DNA of 41,142 bases from Bacillota bacterium (GCA_030153805.1 JASKLG010000008.1:1-41142), one strand, 5' to 3'; numbered from the stretch's first letter, positions 27,513-36,911 are shown. Made by a program: numbers and translations. Notes: generated from the sequence alone by a model not told the origin.

Positions 27513-28571
27513 ATGATGTTCAGACATCTTCTAGAGCTTGCCGCCCAAAAAGGCGCTTCCGACATCCACCTTGTAACGGGAGAGTCTCCGCTCCTTAGAA
27601 TTGACGGACGCTTAACACGCACTAATTTGCCGCCACTTGCGGAGGATGGTTTCCGCGAATGGCTGGCGACCCTTCTGCCGGCCGACCAACTTGAAGCTCT
27701 AGACCGTAAAGGAGAGGTAGATGCCGCTGCTTCGGCCGAGGGGCTCCGCCTGCGCCTCAATATCTACCGGAGGCTGGGTTCGCTGGCCGGTGCCATTCGT
27801 ATTCTGCCCCAACGAGTACCCACTTTAGAAGAACTAGGTCTTTCAGCAGACCTGAGGGTTTTGGTTGAACACCGCCAGGGACTGGTGCTGGTCACAGGGC
27901 CTACGGGTTCGGGTAAATCCACGACCCTGGCTGCCTGCATTGAGCACCTCAACCGTACGCAGGACCTACATATCATCACCATTGAAGACCCGGTGGAATA
28001 CCAGCATGTGAATCGCCGGGCCCTTATTAACCAGCGCGAGGTAGGGCGCGATACCGAAAGCTTTGCTAGTGGTTTACGTGCTGCGTTGCGGCAAGATCCC
28101 GATGTGATTCTGGTAGGGGAGATGCGGGACCTCACCACCATCGCTACGGCCCTTACCGCTGCGGAAACCGGTCATCTGGTGCTCTCAACGCTACACACGG
28201 CCAGCGCAGCCCAAACGGTAGATAGGATCATCGACGTTTTTCCTGCCCACCAGCAGCCACAGGTGCGCAGCCAGCTGGCCGGCGTGCTCGTGGGCGTTGT
28301 CGCGCAGCGCCTGCTCCCCCGCCGGGCAGGCAGTGGCCGCGTCGCCGCCCTGGAAATCCTCGTAGCCACGCCGGCAGTACGCAACCTTATTCGAGAAGGA
28401 AAGACCTTCCAATTGCCCTCCGTTATTCAATCCGGCCGTCAGGCAGGTATGCAGTCGCTGGAACACAATTTGGCCCGCCTTTACCAGGCCGGCCAGATAA
28501 GCTACGAACAAGCCCTGGCAGCGGCTACAGACCAGGCACTCTTCACGCAGCTGGCCAGAGGAGGCGTGTAA
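27513..28571 (+). CDS. pilT: twitching motility ATPase PilT
   Basis: GASDIHLVTGESPLLRIDG, GPTGSGKSTTLAA, DPDVILVGEMRDLTTIATALTAAETGHLVLSTLHT. Confidence 0.95.
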   Translation: MMFRHLLELAAQKGASDIHLVTGESPLLRIDGRLTRTNLPPLAEDGFREWLATLLPADQLEALDRKGEVDAAASAEGLRLRLNIYRRLGSLAGAIRILPQRVPTLEELGLSADLRVLVEHRQGLVLVTGPTGSGKSTTLAACIEHLNRTQDLHIITIEDPVEYQHVNRRALINQREVGRDTESFASGLRAALRQDPDVILVGEMRDLTTIATALTAAETGHLVLSTLHTASAAQTVDRIIDVFPAHQQPQVRSQLAGVLVGVVAQRLLPRRAGSGRVAALEILVATPAVRNLIREGKTFQLPSVIQSGRQAGMQSLEHNLARLYQAGQISYEQALAAATDQALFTQLARGGV

Positions 28572-28573
28572 GC

Positions 28574-29782
28574 GTGCGCGTCCGCTACCAGGCTTACACC
28601 GCCGCTGGAGAACTGGTGCAGGGCAACCTCGCTGTGGAAACAGTGCGGGAAGCAGTGACTCAACTCCACAACCAGGGACTATTTATAGTAAACATTGAGG
28701 AAGGTCCGATGCCGGCGCGGCTCGGGTCGGCAACTTGGCGTTCGTCGCGCCGCAGCGTGCCTTTGAAAGGCTTGGCCATTTTTCTGCGCCAGTTCAGCTC
28801 ACTCTTCAGCGCCGGCCTACCTTTGCTTTCTTGCCTCACCATCCTGGAGCAAGAATCTACCTATCCGGCGCTCCGAGATGCCTGTCGCTCGCTCCGCGAG
28901 GAGATTACGCGTGGGCGATCCCTCAGCCAGGCCTTGAGAAGCCAAGGCCGCCTTTTTCCGCCACTGCTGATTTACATGACCGAAGCGGCAGAAGCTACGG
29001 GGAACCTGGATAAGGTTTTTAGCCGCCTGGCGGCAAACTACGAGCGCGAAGTGCGCCTCCGGGAGAAACTTTGGAGCGCCGCTGCTTACCCGCTCTTTGT
29101 TCTCTGCTTAGCCGCCGTGGTTTCAGTACTTATGGTACGGCTGGTTTTGCCCCAGTTCCTGAGCCTTTTGGGCGACATCCAGGTGGCGCTCCCCGTACCC
29201 ACGCGGCTCCTCTTGGCCCTAGGGCGGCCCAGGGAGCAACTCTGGCTGGTGTTGGTAATCGGGGTTTTGGCTGCAGCGAACTACATTCTTTTGCGGACGC
29301 ACCGCGGCGCGCGTTTTCGCGACCGCCAGGTGTTGAAGCTTCCGCTCATCGGTTCCGTTGTGGCCCGTGCCCATCTCGCCCGTTTCTGCCACAGCCTAAG
29401 CCTCTGTCTGAGAAGCGGCATCCCATTGATCTCTGCGCTGGATCTGGTAAAGCAGACAGCCCTCAATCGGGTCTTCGTGGACGAACTGGAACGCGTGCAA
29501 GCGGGTATCCAGCGAGGGGCGGGGCTTGCCGAACTGCTGGCGAGCAGCCGAGCTTTTCCCAAGCTCCTAGTGCAGATGGTAAGGGTAGGGGAGGAAGCCG
29601 GAAATTTGGAAGAGATGTTGGAGCAGGTGGCAGAGTTTTACGAGCGCGAGCTCGACTACTCCCTGGCCATGCTCAGCGCTGTAGCCGAACCGGCCTTAAT
29701 CCTCCTTGTGGGTGGTATCGTAGGTTTTATCGTTCTTTCCATCATGCTTCCGCTTCTTTCCGTAATGGGAACAGTGACCTAA
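28574..29782 (+). CDS. pilC: type IV pilus inner membrane platform protein PilC / GspF
   Basis: LAIFLRQFSSLFSAGLPLLSCLTILEQE, LLVQMVRVGEEAGNLEEMLEQVAEFYERELD. Confidence 0.94.
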   Translation: MRVRYQAYTAAGELVQGNLAVETVREAVTQLHNQGLFIVNIEEGPMPARLGSATWRSSRRSVPLKGLAIFLRQFSSLFSAGLPLLSCLTILEQESTYPALRDACRSLREEITRGRSLSQALRSQGRLFPPLLIYMTEAAEATGNLDKVFSRLAANYEREVRLREKLWSAAAYPLFVLCLAAVVSVLMVRLVLPQFLSLLGDIQVALPVPTRLLLALGRPREQLWLVLVIGVLAAANYILLRTHRGARFRDRQVLKLPLIGSVVARAHLARFCHSLSLCLRSGIPLISALDLVKQTALNRVFVDELERVQAGIQRGAGLAELLASSRAFPKLLVQMVRVGEEAGNLEEMLEQVAEFYERELDYSLAMLSAVAEPALILLVGGIVGFIVLSIMLPLLSVMGTVT

Positions 29783-29812
29783 CCGTTCTTATAGGGATTT
29801 CTGCGAAAGGAG

Positions 29813-30205
29813 GTGAAAAAGATGCGTCGACTGCTCAAAAACCAGGGCGGGTTTACCCTGATCGAACTCCTTATCGTCGTCCTGATCATCGGCGTGCTGG
29901 CCGGGATTGCGGTGCCTAAGGTCGCCGGTTACAGCGACGCAGCCAAGAAACGCGCCTGCCAGGCCAACATGAAGCAGATTGCAACGGCTTTGGAAGCTTA
30001 TTACCTGGACAACAACGGGAAGTATCCAGACACAGACAGCTTGGATAGTGTTCTAAGCACGTACCTAAAAACTGTGCCGAAGTGCCCGGTGGACAATAGT
30101 AACTACAAATACACCACAAATAACGGAAAGGACTTTACGCTGACCTGTGAGAACCATCCTTTTGAAGTAACTAATACCTCCGAGAATTGGAATAAGAAGC
30201 AATAG
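29813..30205 (+). CDS. pilA: major prepilin, GspG/PilA-like (likely start ATG 29822)
   Basis: Prepilin peptidase site G-GFTLIELLIVVLIIGVLAGIAVP; strong RBS AAAGGAGG. Confidence 0.92.
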   Translation: MKKMRRLLKNQGGFTLIELLIVVLIIGVLAGIAVPKVAGYSDAAKKRACQANMKQIATALEAYYLDNNGKYPDTDSLDSVLSTYLKTVPKCPVDNSNYKYTTNNGKDFTLTCENHPFEVTNTSENWNKKQ

Positions 30206-30276
30206 CGTAGCAGTTGAAAAACGGTAGCTAAACTGTGGTTTTTTCCCGCACCAAAGCAAACACAGAGGAGATAAAC

Positions 30277-31032
30277 ATGGCCTTACCTACGCTCCCCTTC
30301 ACCTTCCTTCTCGCCCTCCTTGGCCTTTCGGTGGGTAGTTTTCTCAACGTGGTGGCCTACCGCCTGCCGCGGGGGGAGTCGCTCCTTTGGCCGCGCTCGC
30401 ACTGTCCAAAGTGCGGGCATACACTGGCGGCCAGAGACCTAATACCGATCCTGAGTTTTCTCTGGCTTAGGGGGCGCTGCCGCTTTTGCCGCGCCCCCAT
30501 CCCTCTACGCTACCCGGCAGTGGAGCTCGGCACGGGGAGTTTTTTTGTCGTGGCCGGGCTGGTGTTCGGCCCAACGTGGCAGCTCCTCCGGACCCTGGTT
30601 CTGGGCAGCCTCTTCATTGCTGCTTCCTTAATCGACCTTGACACCATGGTTCTCCCGGATGCTTTCACTTTAGGAGGTACGGCCCTCGCTTTGCTTTTGC
30701 CGCCCGGCCCGCGCCCGGTCTACCTTTGGGGAGCACTAGTTGGCTTTGGCCTATTGCTTTTTATTGCCTGGGCCAGCCGAGGCGGCATGGGAGGAGGAGA
30801 CGTGAAGCTGGGCCTCGCCCTGGGTGCTTTTCTCGGCTGGCCGAACGTTCTTATCGCGCTCTTTCTTGCCTTCTTTCTAGGAGCGGCAGCAGGAATCGCG
30901 CTTATTCTCGCGAAAAGGAAAAGAAGATCGGACCATGTCCCTTTCGGCCCGTTCCTGGTTGTGGGCAGCTTGGGCACCTCCCTATGGGGAACGAAGCTCC
31001 TTCAACTTTATCTTGAATACGTGTGGAGGTAG
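30277..31032 (+). CDS. pilD: prepilin peptidase / N-methyltransferase (A24 family)
   Basis: CPKCGHTL...CRFCRAPIPLRYPAVEL zinc motif; Asp motifs IDLDTMVLPD and GGGDVKL. Confidence 0.94.
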   Translation: MALPTLPFTFLLALLGLSVGSFLNVVAYRLPRGESLLWPRSHCPKCGHTLAARDLIPILSFLWLRGRCRFCRAPIPLRYPAVELGTGSFFVVAGLVFGPTWQLLRTLVLGSLFIAASLIDLDTMVLPDAFTLGGTALALLLPPGPRPVYLWGALVGFGLLLFIAWASRGGMGGGDVKLGLALGAFLGWPNVLIALFLAFFLGAAAGIALILAKRKRRSDHVPFGPFLVVGSLGTSLWGTKLLQLYLEYVWR

Positions 31033-31034
31033 CT

Positions 31035-31502
31035 ATGCGCCCGAAGGCGAATGCGGGTTTTACGCTTGTCGAGCTGCTTCTGGTGCTGGCATTGGTTGGC
31101 ATTTTGTCCCTGGTGGCCGTCCCGCAGGCAAGCCGGCTCCAAGCCAGTTTCAATCTGCAGCGAGCGGCGCGCGAACTTGCCGCCACCATTCGCGAGCTGC
31201 AAAATCGGGCCGTGGTCGAGGAGCGCGCGTATTACATACAGTTCATCTACTCGCCCGACCATACCCGTGACGGGTACAGGGCCGGGCCCTTTGGCGAAAG
31301 CGGGTCCTTCCGCGCACTTCCCCAAGGAATTAGCATCGCCTACAACTACCTGCAACCTAAAACGCCCCTTTTGTTTTACCCCAGCGGTTCTCCCAATGTT
31401 GGGGCGAGCATACCGCTCGAAAACAAGTTGGGCGACTTACTTACGGTTAAAGTCATGGTGGCCACAGGCCGGGTACGGGTGGTGAAGGGATTAGATGGCT
31501 GA
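31035..31502 (+). CDS. GspH/FimT-like minor pseudopilin
   Basis: AGFTLVELLLVLALVGILSLVAVP prepilin signal, GspH-like length. Confidence 0.85.
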   Translation: MRPKANAGFTLVELLLVLALVGILSLVAVPQASRLQASFNLQRAARELAATIRELQNRAVVEERAYYIQFIYSPDHTRDGYRAGPFGESGSFRALPQGISIAYNYLQPKTPLLFYPSGSPNVGASIPLENKLGDLLTVKVMVATGRVRVVKGLDG

Positions 31503-31884
31503 GGAGAAACGAACAAGGAAGAAAAGGCGGCAAAGCGGCGCCGTACTCTTGGAGGTACTCCTCGCGACAGCGGTCTTGGCCCTACTCCTAACCCCGCTTA
31601 CCGCCCTTACCCTTACCAGCCGGCGGACTACCGCTGCAGCTGAAGAAACCGTTCGGGCCGTATCCTTGGCCAAAAGCTGCTTGGAAGAGCTCCTCGCACG
31701 CGGGCCGGCAGCCTGGAGGGATGACGGCTTTGCGCCGGTGCCGGCGGATCCGTTCTTTGAACGTAGAGTAGCCGTAACGCCCCAGCCGGGTGGTTTGCGC
31801 GAGATCAGAGTCAGCATAAAGTGGGGGCAGGGTGAAAATGAGAAAAGGATTGAGCTCGTTACCCTCGCCCTACCGCAAGAGTAG
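31495..31884 (+). CDS. PilV-like minor pilin
   Basis: QSGAVLLEVLLATAVLALLLTPL prepilin-type N-terminus; located in pilin cluster. Confidence 0.7.
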   Translation: MAEEKRTRKKRRQSGAVLLEVLLATAVLALLLTPLTALTLTSRRTTAAAEETVRAVSLAKSCLEELLARGPAAWRDDGFAPVPADPFFERRVAVTPQPGGLREIRVSIKWGQGENEKRIELVTLALPQE

Positions 31885-32368
31885 GGCCCCAAATGGTTTT
31901 ACCCTGGTCGAAGTATTGGTGGCGGTCTCCTTAACGGCTCTTCTCATCTCGAGTCTAACCGCCCTCTTTCAGGCCCAACTCAAATCAGCTCGGAGGGAAA
32001 ACGCACGAAGCGATGCGCTGCAAAACGCGTGGGTAGCGCTCGGCTGGCTCGAACGGGACCTAAGGGCAGCGCGCTCGGTGACCCTGGCCGCAGATGGCAC
32101 GAGGATCTACCTCGAGGTGCCAGAGGTACAGCGGCCTACGGAAAGTTACCTTGAGCCCCACTGGGAGGAGGTGACCTACTCCCTGGTAGGTGCCCAGTTG
32201 CAGCGCTCCATCCACGGTTCGCATAACCCCGTAGCTGAAGGCATTGCCGAATTCAGGTGCTCCTTCGAAGAAAACGGCCGGATAGTTGCTGTACTCCTCA
32301 AGGTTACACCCGCTGAGCGACCGGTAGAAGTAGCCACCAAGGTGTGGCTACGCAACAAGAAAGGGTGA
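31832..32368 (+). CDS. PilW/ComGF-like minor pilin (start 31832 or 31838)
   Basis: NGFTLVEVLVAVSLTALLISSLTALFQAQ prepilin-type signal. Confidence 0.8.
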   Translation: MKMRKGLSSLPSPYRKSRAPNGFTLVEVLVAVSLTALLISSLTALFQAQLKSARRENARSDALQNAWVALGWLERDLRAARSVTLAADGTRIYLEVPEVQRPTESYLEPHWEEVTYSLVGAQLQRSIHGSHNPVAEGIAEFRCSFEENGRIVAVLLKVTPAERPVEVATKVWLRNKKG

Positions 32369-32372
32369 ATCC

Positions 32373-33446
32373 ATGGAGAGGGAAGCTGAAAAAGGGGCCA
32401 GTCTGATCACCGTCCTGGTGCTCACGAGCGTTCTGTTCCTTCTGGGGCTGGCCCTGGCTTCGGTGGCCCGCATCAATGCCCATCTCGCAGGCAACCGCCT
32501 GCGGGAGGCCCAGGCCTTTTACCTGGCGGAAGCGGGCTTGGCGGCGGCTGAGGCGCGGCTCCGGGTCAACCCCGCCGGCCGCTCACCCTTCAGCGGGGCG
32601 TTAAGTACCGGTTCCTATGAGGTCAAGTTTGAAGAAGAACGGGCGTCCGGTAACCGGCGGACCGTACGGGTCACGGCCAAGGGGCATGCCGGCAACGCGC
32701 AGAAGACCATCACCGGAATCTTCACCCTTGAACCATATCCCCAGCACCCTGCCTTTGACTATGCCCTTTACATGGGAGATGAAGGTACCCTGGACTTAAG
32801 CGGTAACATTACGGTAAACGGCGATGTCTTCGCCAATGGAGACATCGACGTCCGGGGCTCAGCAGAAGTCACGGGAAGCGTGAGCGCGGCCGGGGAGGTG
32901 TTCAGCAATAAAGAGGATAGGGTAGAGGGCGGCGTGTTTTCAGGGGTGAGCCCCATCGCGCCGCCGTGGAGCGGAGCGGCAGAAGAGGGGTTCGCCTTTT
33001 ACCGAAAGCTGGCCGCGACGGTGCTGCCGGGAGGGGCAACTGTACAGGGCCAGTCGGCTTCGCCAGGCCTTATCTTTGTCGAGGGAGATGCAACGGTTAC
33101 CGGCACCTTCCCCGCCGGGACCGCGGTGGTGGCGACAGGAAGGCTTACGGTCAAGGGCGATGTGGAGACTATGGGCGGGGGGTTGCTTTTTCTCGCCGCT
33201 AAAGAGGAAATCTTGGCCCACGGTCACGATGCCCTCCGAGCGATTCTTTACACCCCAGGCACCTTAACCCTTACCGGCCGCGTTTCCTTAATGGGTACGG
33301 CGGTGGCCGGTACCATGCGCCTCACCGGGCATTCCAGCTTTACTTACGTAAAACCGGTAACCGGCGGGCTGGCCGTCCCGTTGCCCGGGCTCGTGGTTAA
33401 AAGGTCAATCTGGTATGAGAACTTCGCCACAATCACCACCAAGTAA
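32373..33446 (+). CDS. PilX-like minor pilin with beta-helix/bactofilin-like repeat body
   Basis: N-terminal KGASLITVLVLTSVLFLLGLALASVARINAHLAGNRLREAQAFYLAEAGLAAAEA; then repeats such as NITVNGDVFANGDIDVRGSAEVTGSVSAAGEV. Confidence 0.75.
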   Translation: MEREAEKGASLITVLVLTSVLFLLGLALASVARINAHLAGNRLREAQAFYLAEAGLAAAEARLRVNPAGRSPFSGALSTGSYEVKFEEERASGNRRTVRVTAKGHAGNAQKTITGIFTLEPYPQHPAFDYALYMGDEGTLDLSGNITVNGDVFANGDIDVRGSAEVTGSVSAAGEVFSNKEDRVEGGVFSGVSPIAPPWSGAAEEGFAFYRKLAATVLPGGATVQGQSASPGLIFVEGDATVTGTFPAGTAVVATGRLTVKGDVETMGGGLLFLAAKEEILAHGHDALRAILYTPGTLTLTGRVSLMGTAVAGTMRLTGHSSFTYVKPVTGGLAVPLPGLVVKRSIWYENFATITTK

Positions 33447-33465
33447 TAAAGGGGAGGGAGCGAGG

Positions 33466-33750
33466 TTGCAGCTCGTAAACTGCATGGAGGCTGCCGTTGC
33501 GGCACATTTTTCTGAGGTGGCCCAGCGTTTCCCCGGGGCCTGCCTCTGCCCGCGCTGCCGTCTGGACGTAATGGCCCTGGCGCTAAACGCCCTGCCCCCA
33601 CGCTACGTGGTCAGCGAAACGGGGGAGGTATACGCGCGCACGGAACAGCTCGGCCAGCAGTATAACGCCGACATTACCATTGCACTTACGCACGCCTTCA
33701 CTCAGGTAATGGCGGCGCCGCGCCACCAAAAAGGCGAAGAGGAAGGCTGA
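33466..33750 (+). CDS. comFB: late competence development ComFB-like protein
   Basis: LVNCMEAAVAAHFSEVAQRF..CLCPRCRLDVMALALNALPPRYVVSETGEVYA; TTG start after GGGGAGGG RBS. Confidence 0.78.
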   Translation: MQLVNCMEAAVAAHFSEVAQRFPGACLCPRCRLDVMALALNALPPRYVVSETGEVYARTEQLGQQYNADITIALTHAFTQVMAAPRHQKGEEEG

Positions 33751-33758
33751 TGGAGTAG

Positions 33759-34643
33759 ATGCTAGGTCTCGATATCGGCAGCGCTGCAGTAAAGTTTGCC
33801 GAGTTAGCGCCCGGTCGACGTGGCCCGGTGCTGCTCAGAAGCGGCGTAATCGCCACCCCTGCCGGAGCAGTGGTCGACGGGCAGGTAGTTCAACCCGACG
33901 AACTCGGGCGCGTCATCCAAGACGCCCTGCGCCGCGCCGGCTGCCGAACTCGGCGCGTGGCCTGCGCTGTGAATGGTTCTGGTCTCCTCTTGCGTTTAGT
34001 AGAGCTGCCGCCGCTCCCGCCAGCGCAGCTCAAAAGCTCCTTACGCTGGGAATTAGAACGGTACGTTCCTTACTCGGCCGAGGCGGTAGAATATGACGTG
34101 CAGCCCTTGGATATGCTCCCGGATAAAATAGTGGCGCTCCTCGCAACAGCTCCCAGAGCCACAATAGTTTCCCTCCTTACCGCTCTCGAGCGAGCGCGCC
34201 TGATCCCAGAGGTACTAGAGCCGGGTCCGCTGGCGCTTTTGCGTTTTATTCGTTCCTACCACTCATCGGATGCCAGCGCCGATCCGGTCCTCGTCTTAGA
34301 CCTCGGAGCATTTAGTGTAAAGGTCCTCGTTCAAAACAAAGGAAGGCTGGAGTTTGCGCGAACCATTCTCCTTGGAGAATTCGGTGCCGGTGAGGGTGCT
34401 TGGGAAAGGTTAGTAGGGGAGATCCGGCGTAGTGTCGATTACTTTTTTCTCCAACACCGCCTGGGTACCCCGCATTTCAGCACCTGCTTGTGCGCCGGCG
34501 GGTTGGTGCAAGAGACGGCGTTTCTCGGCCAGCTGGAGGCCGGCCTGGGAGTTCCCGTCCGCGTAGTTGGGCTAAGCGACCCGAACCAGCCTGCCGGGCA
34601 TCTCTTAGCTACCGCAGCAGGATTAGCTTTGGGTGAGGTATAA
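33759..34643 (+). CDS. pilM: type IV pilus assembly protein PilM
   Basis: MLGLDIGSAAVKFAEL, LKSSLRWELERYVPYSAEAVEYDVQPLD, VLDLGAFSVKVLVQNKGRLEFARTI. Confidence 0.92.
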   Translation: MLGLDIGSAAVKFAELAPGRRGPVLLRSGVIATPAGAVVDGQVVQPDELGRVIQDALRRAGCRTRRVACAVNGSGLLLRLVELPPLPPAQLKSSLRWELERYVPYSAEAVEYDVQPLDMLPDKIVALLATAPRATIVSLLTALERARLIPEVLEPGPLALLRFIRSYHSSDASADPVLVLDLGAFSVKVLVQNKGRLEFARTILLGEFGAGEGAWERLVGEIRRSVDYFFLQHRLGTPHFSTCLCAGGLVQETAFLGQLEAGLGVPVRVVGLSDPNQPAGHLLATAAGLALGEV

Positions 34644-34647
34644 AAGC

Positions 34648-35190
34648 ATGAACGAACACGCCGTCCCAAGACTTAATCTCCTTCCGCAAGCATATGTGCT
34701 AGACCGCCACCGAAAAAGAAAGGTCAGGGCCTTTTTTCTGTTTTCTTTACTCGCGGCCGCCGTTCTTGCCGTTCCTGCCATCCGGTTTCACTGGGAAATA
34801 GCCCAACTAAGGCTGGAGAAAGAAGCGCTGTCCGGCGAGCTTGCGCCCCTGCGCGCCCTGGAGGCTGCGCGTCAAAAGCTCCAGGCAGAGGTAGAACGGA
34901 CAGAGAAGCGCGAGGCCTTCCTGACCCAGAAAAGAGAAGAAGGGTTAAACCCGCTCTCATACCTTGCAACCCTTGAGGCTCTCATGCCCCAAGGAGTAAC
35001 CCTAACATCCCTTTCCCTCAAGAAAAGCGTGCTCTCCCTAGCCGGGGTAACCTTAGAGCCCCAGGAAGTCACCGTTTTGCTCGCCAACGTTCAGGCGGCC
35101 TTTGGTCCCGGCGTGCGCCTTAAAGGTTGGGAGAAGCGGGAAGACGGGCGGTACCACTTTGAGCTAGGTGGGGAGGCACGGTTCAAGTGA
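34648..35190 (+). CDS. pilN: PilN-like fimbrial assembly protein
   Basis: RLNLLPQAYVLDRHRKRK, single TM, coiled coil; position between pilM and pilO. Confidence 0.85.
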   Translation: MNEHAVPRLNLLPQAYVLDRHRKRKVRAFFLFSLLAAAVLAVPAIRFHWEIAQLRLEKEALSGELAPLRALEAARQKLQAEVERTEKREAFLTQKREEGLNPLSYLATLEALMPQGVTLTSLSLKKSVLSLAGVTLEPQEVTVLLANVQAAFGPGVRLKGWEKREDGRYHFELGGEARFK

Positions 35191-35810
35191 TGCACCCCGT
35201 CTTGACCCGCATCCGCTGGCGCGAGCTGCTTTTGTCTGGTGCTGCAGCCCTACTTCTCCTATCGACAAGTATTTACACCGGCTATGAGTGGCTTGCGGTG
35301 AAACGCCTTTCACAAGAGCTGGCCCACGAGAGAGAATATCTGGCCCAAAAAGACCTAGTAGTTAGGGAGCAAGCCGACCTTGAACGCCGACTGATTCAGC
35401 AAAGGGAGAAAACCAGGCGCACGCTCGGGGCGTTGCCCACCCAAGAGAAACAGCCAGCCCTCCTTGCTGAACTCAACCGCTATGCGGCAGAAAACAAGGT
35501 AAGCGTGGCCAAGCTGATCATTCATCCGCCCACCAATCCAGCCAATGGGGTAGGGCAGGAGGTTGAGTTCGAGGCAGTGGTACACGGCACCTATGCAAAC
35601 TTAAAAAACTACCTGGCAGCGGTACTTTCGGGAGAACGTTACCTGGCCCTGAAGTCGCTCGAGATTGTTCGGCCGGAGGGTACAACCGGCGGCGTCCTGC
35701 AAGCCCGTCTGGTTTTCACAGCTTACTTCCTTCCGGAACCCGATTTGGTAGAGCCGCCCGGTTCCCCAGAGCCTGTCATGCCTTTAGGAAAAGCCGATCC
35801 TTTCTCGTAA
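35187..35810 (+). CDS. pilO: PilO-like type IV pilus biogenesis protein
   Basis: N-terminal TM, coiled coil, GVGQEVEFEAVVHGTYANLKNYLAAVLSGERYLALKSLEI; follows pilN. Confidence 0.85.
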   Translation: MMHPVLTRIRWRELLLSGAAALLLLSTSIYTGYEWLAVKRLSQELAHEREYLAQKDLVVREQADLERRLIQQREKTRRTLGALPTQEKQPALLAELNRYAAENKVSVAKLIIHPPTNPANGVGQEVEFEAVVHGTYANLKNYLAAVLSGERYLALKSLEIVRPEGTTGGVLQARLVFTAYFLPEPDLVEPPGSPEPVMPLGKADPFS

Positions 35811-35855
35811 CGAAAATGAATCTCAAAACTACCTCAGAAAGGAAGGATACCTTCC

Positions 35856-36317
35856 ATGCAGCCTATGATAGAGCCCATGAACCCCTTTGATCACTCTAAC
35901 GACCTCTCCAGGGCCCGGGCCCTCTTGGCCTCTTCTTCCCTAGTGGCAGTAAACGGAGAACGTGTATGGCGGAAGGAAGGGCGGGGAATCCGGCCGCTCT
36001 TCACGCTGATCGAGGAGGTCGGTCCAGAACTCCGCGGCGCTTCTCTTGCGGACATCGTAGTGGGCAAGGCCGCCGCCTTGCTCGCCGTGTTTGCCGGGTT
36101 TCGTTCCGTCTATGCCCGGACGTTGAGTAAACCCGCCCTGGCCGTGCTCGCAGAGCATGGCTTGGAGATTGTGTACGAAAATCTGGTGCCTAACATCCTA
36201 AACCGCGAAAAGACCGGCTTTTGTCCCATGGAAACTCTTACTTTGCCCATCCAGGACCCGGAAGAAGCCTATCAGGCCATCGGCGCTAAATTAGCAGAGA
36301 TGGAAGCCAAACGTTAG
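35856..36317 (+). CDS. DUF1893 family protein
   Basis: DIVVGKAAALLAVFAGFRSVYARTLSKPALAVLAEHGLEIVYENLVPNILNREKTGFCPMETL. Confidence 0.8.
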   Translation: MQPMIEPMNPFDHSNDLSRARALLASSSLVAVNGERVWRKEGRGIRPLFTLIEEVGPELRGASLADIVVGKAAALLAVFAGFRSVYARTLSKPALAVLAEHGLEIVYENLVPNILNREKTGFCPMETLTLPIQDPEEAYQAIGAKLAEMEAKR

Positions 36318-36518
36318 AACCTAGCGTGCAGAAGGCGGGTAGGATTTAAGAGTAGTCGATGGAAGGAGAGAAAGAAATTACCTTAGTTACTTAACATAAT
36401 ATTTATTATGGGACATTCAATTAGAAGGAAAAACAAGCTGAGTTCACGAAGTTGTAATACAAAAAGCACGGCATTTTGGCCACCGTGCCCAATTAATTAC
36501 TGCAAGGAGGTCTTTGTT

Positions 36519-36866
36519 GTGGCCAGTACTGTTGTATTTTCCCCTGAGGAACTGTCCTGGCAGCCGCATCCCAGCAAAGCCAACGTTGGTGTGTTTGTCA
36601 AGCCGCTCCTGGCAGATGGTATGGATCCTTACCTGCGAACTCTGCTGGTTAAGGTAGAGCCCGGTGGGCAAATTGTACCGCACACACATACCACCCTCGA
36701 GTTTTTTGTCGTTCTGCAAGGGGAAGCTGTAGCCCTAGTCAACGGCTCGGAAGTTAAGCTTACAGCAGGAATGAGCGTTTACGCGCCCCCCGGTGATGAA
36801 CATGGCCTGAGGAACGAGGCCACCGAACCCATGCTACTTTTAGCCTGTTTCGCGCCGGCAGAGTAA
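36519..36866 (+). CDS. cupin domain protein
   Basis: GTG 36519 with AAGGAGG RBS; PGGQIVPHTHTTLEFFVVLQGEAVALVNGSEVKLTAGMSVYAPPGDEHGLRN. Confidence 0.85.
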   Translation: MASTVVFSPEELSWQPHPSKANVGVFVKPLLADGMDPYLRTLLVKVEPGGQIVPHTHTTLEFFVVLQGEAVALVNGSEVKLTAGMSVYAPPGDEHGLRNEATEPMLLLACFAPAE

Positions 36867-36911
36867 GGACAGGTCCTTCTCCTCCCCTCTTTTTCCCGGC
36901 CAAACAATAGT

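Noticed and set aside
29071-29919. 282-aa plus-strand ORF overlapping pilC in another frame
   Set aside because: Low-complexity Arg/Pro/Gly-rich translation of a GC-rich alternative frame; pilC is strongly supported.
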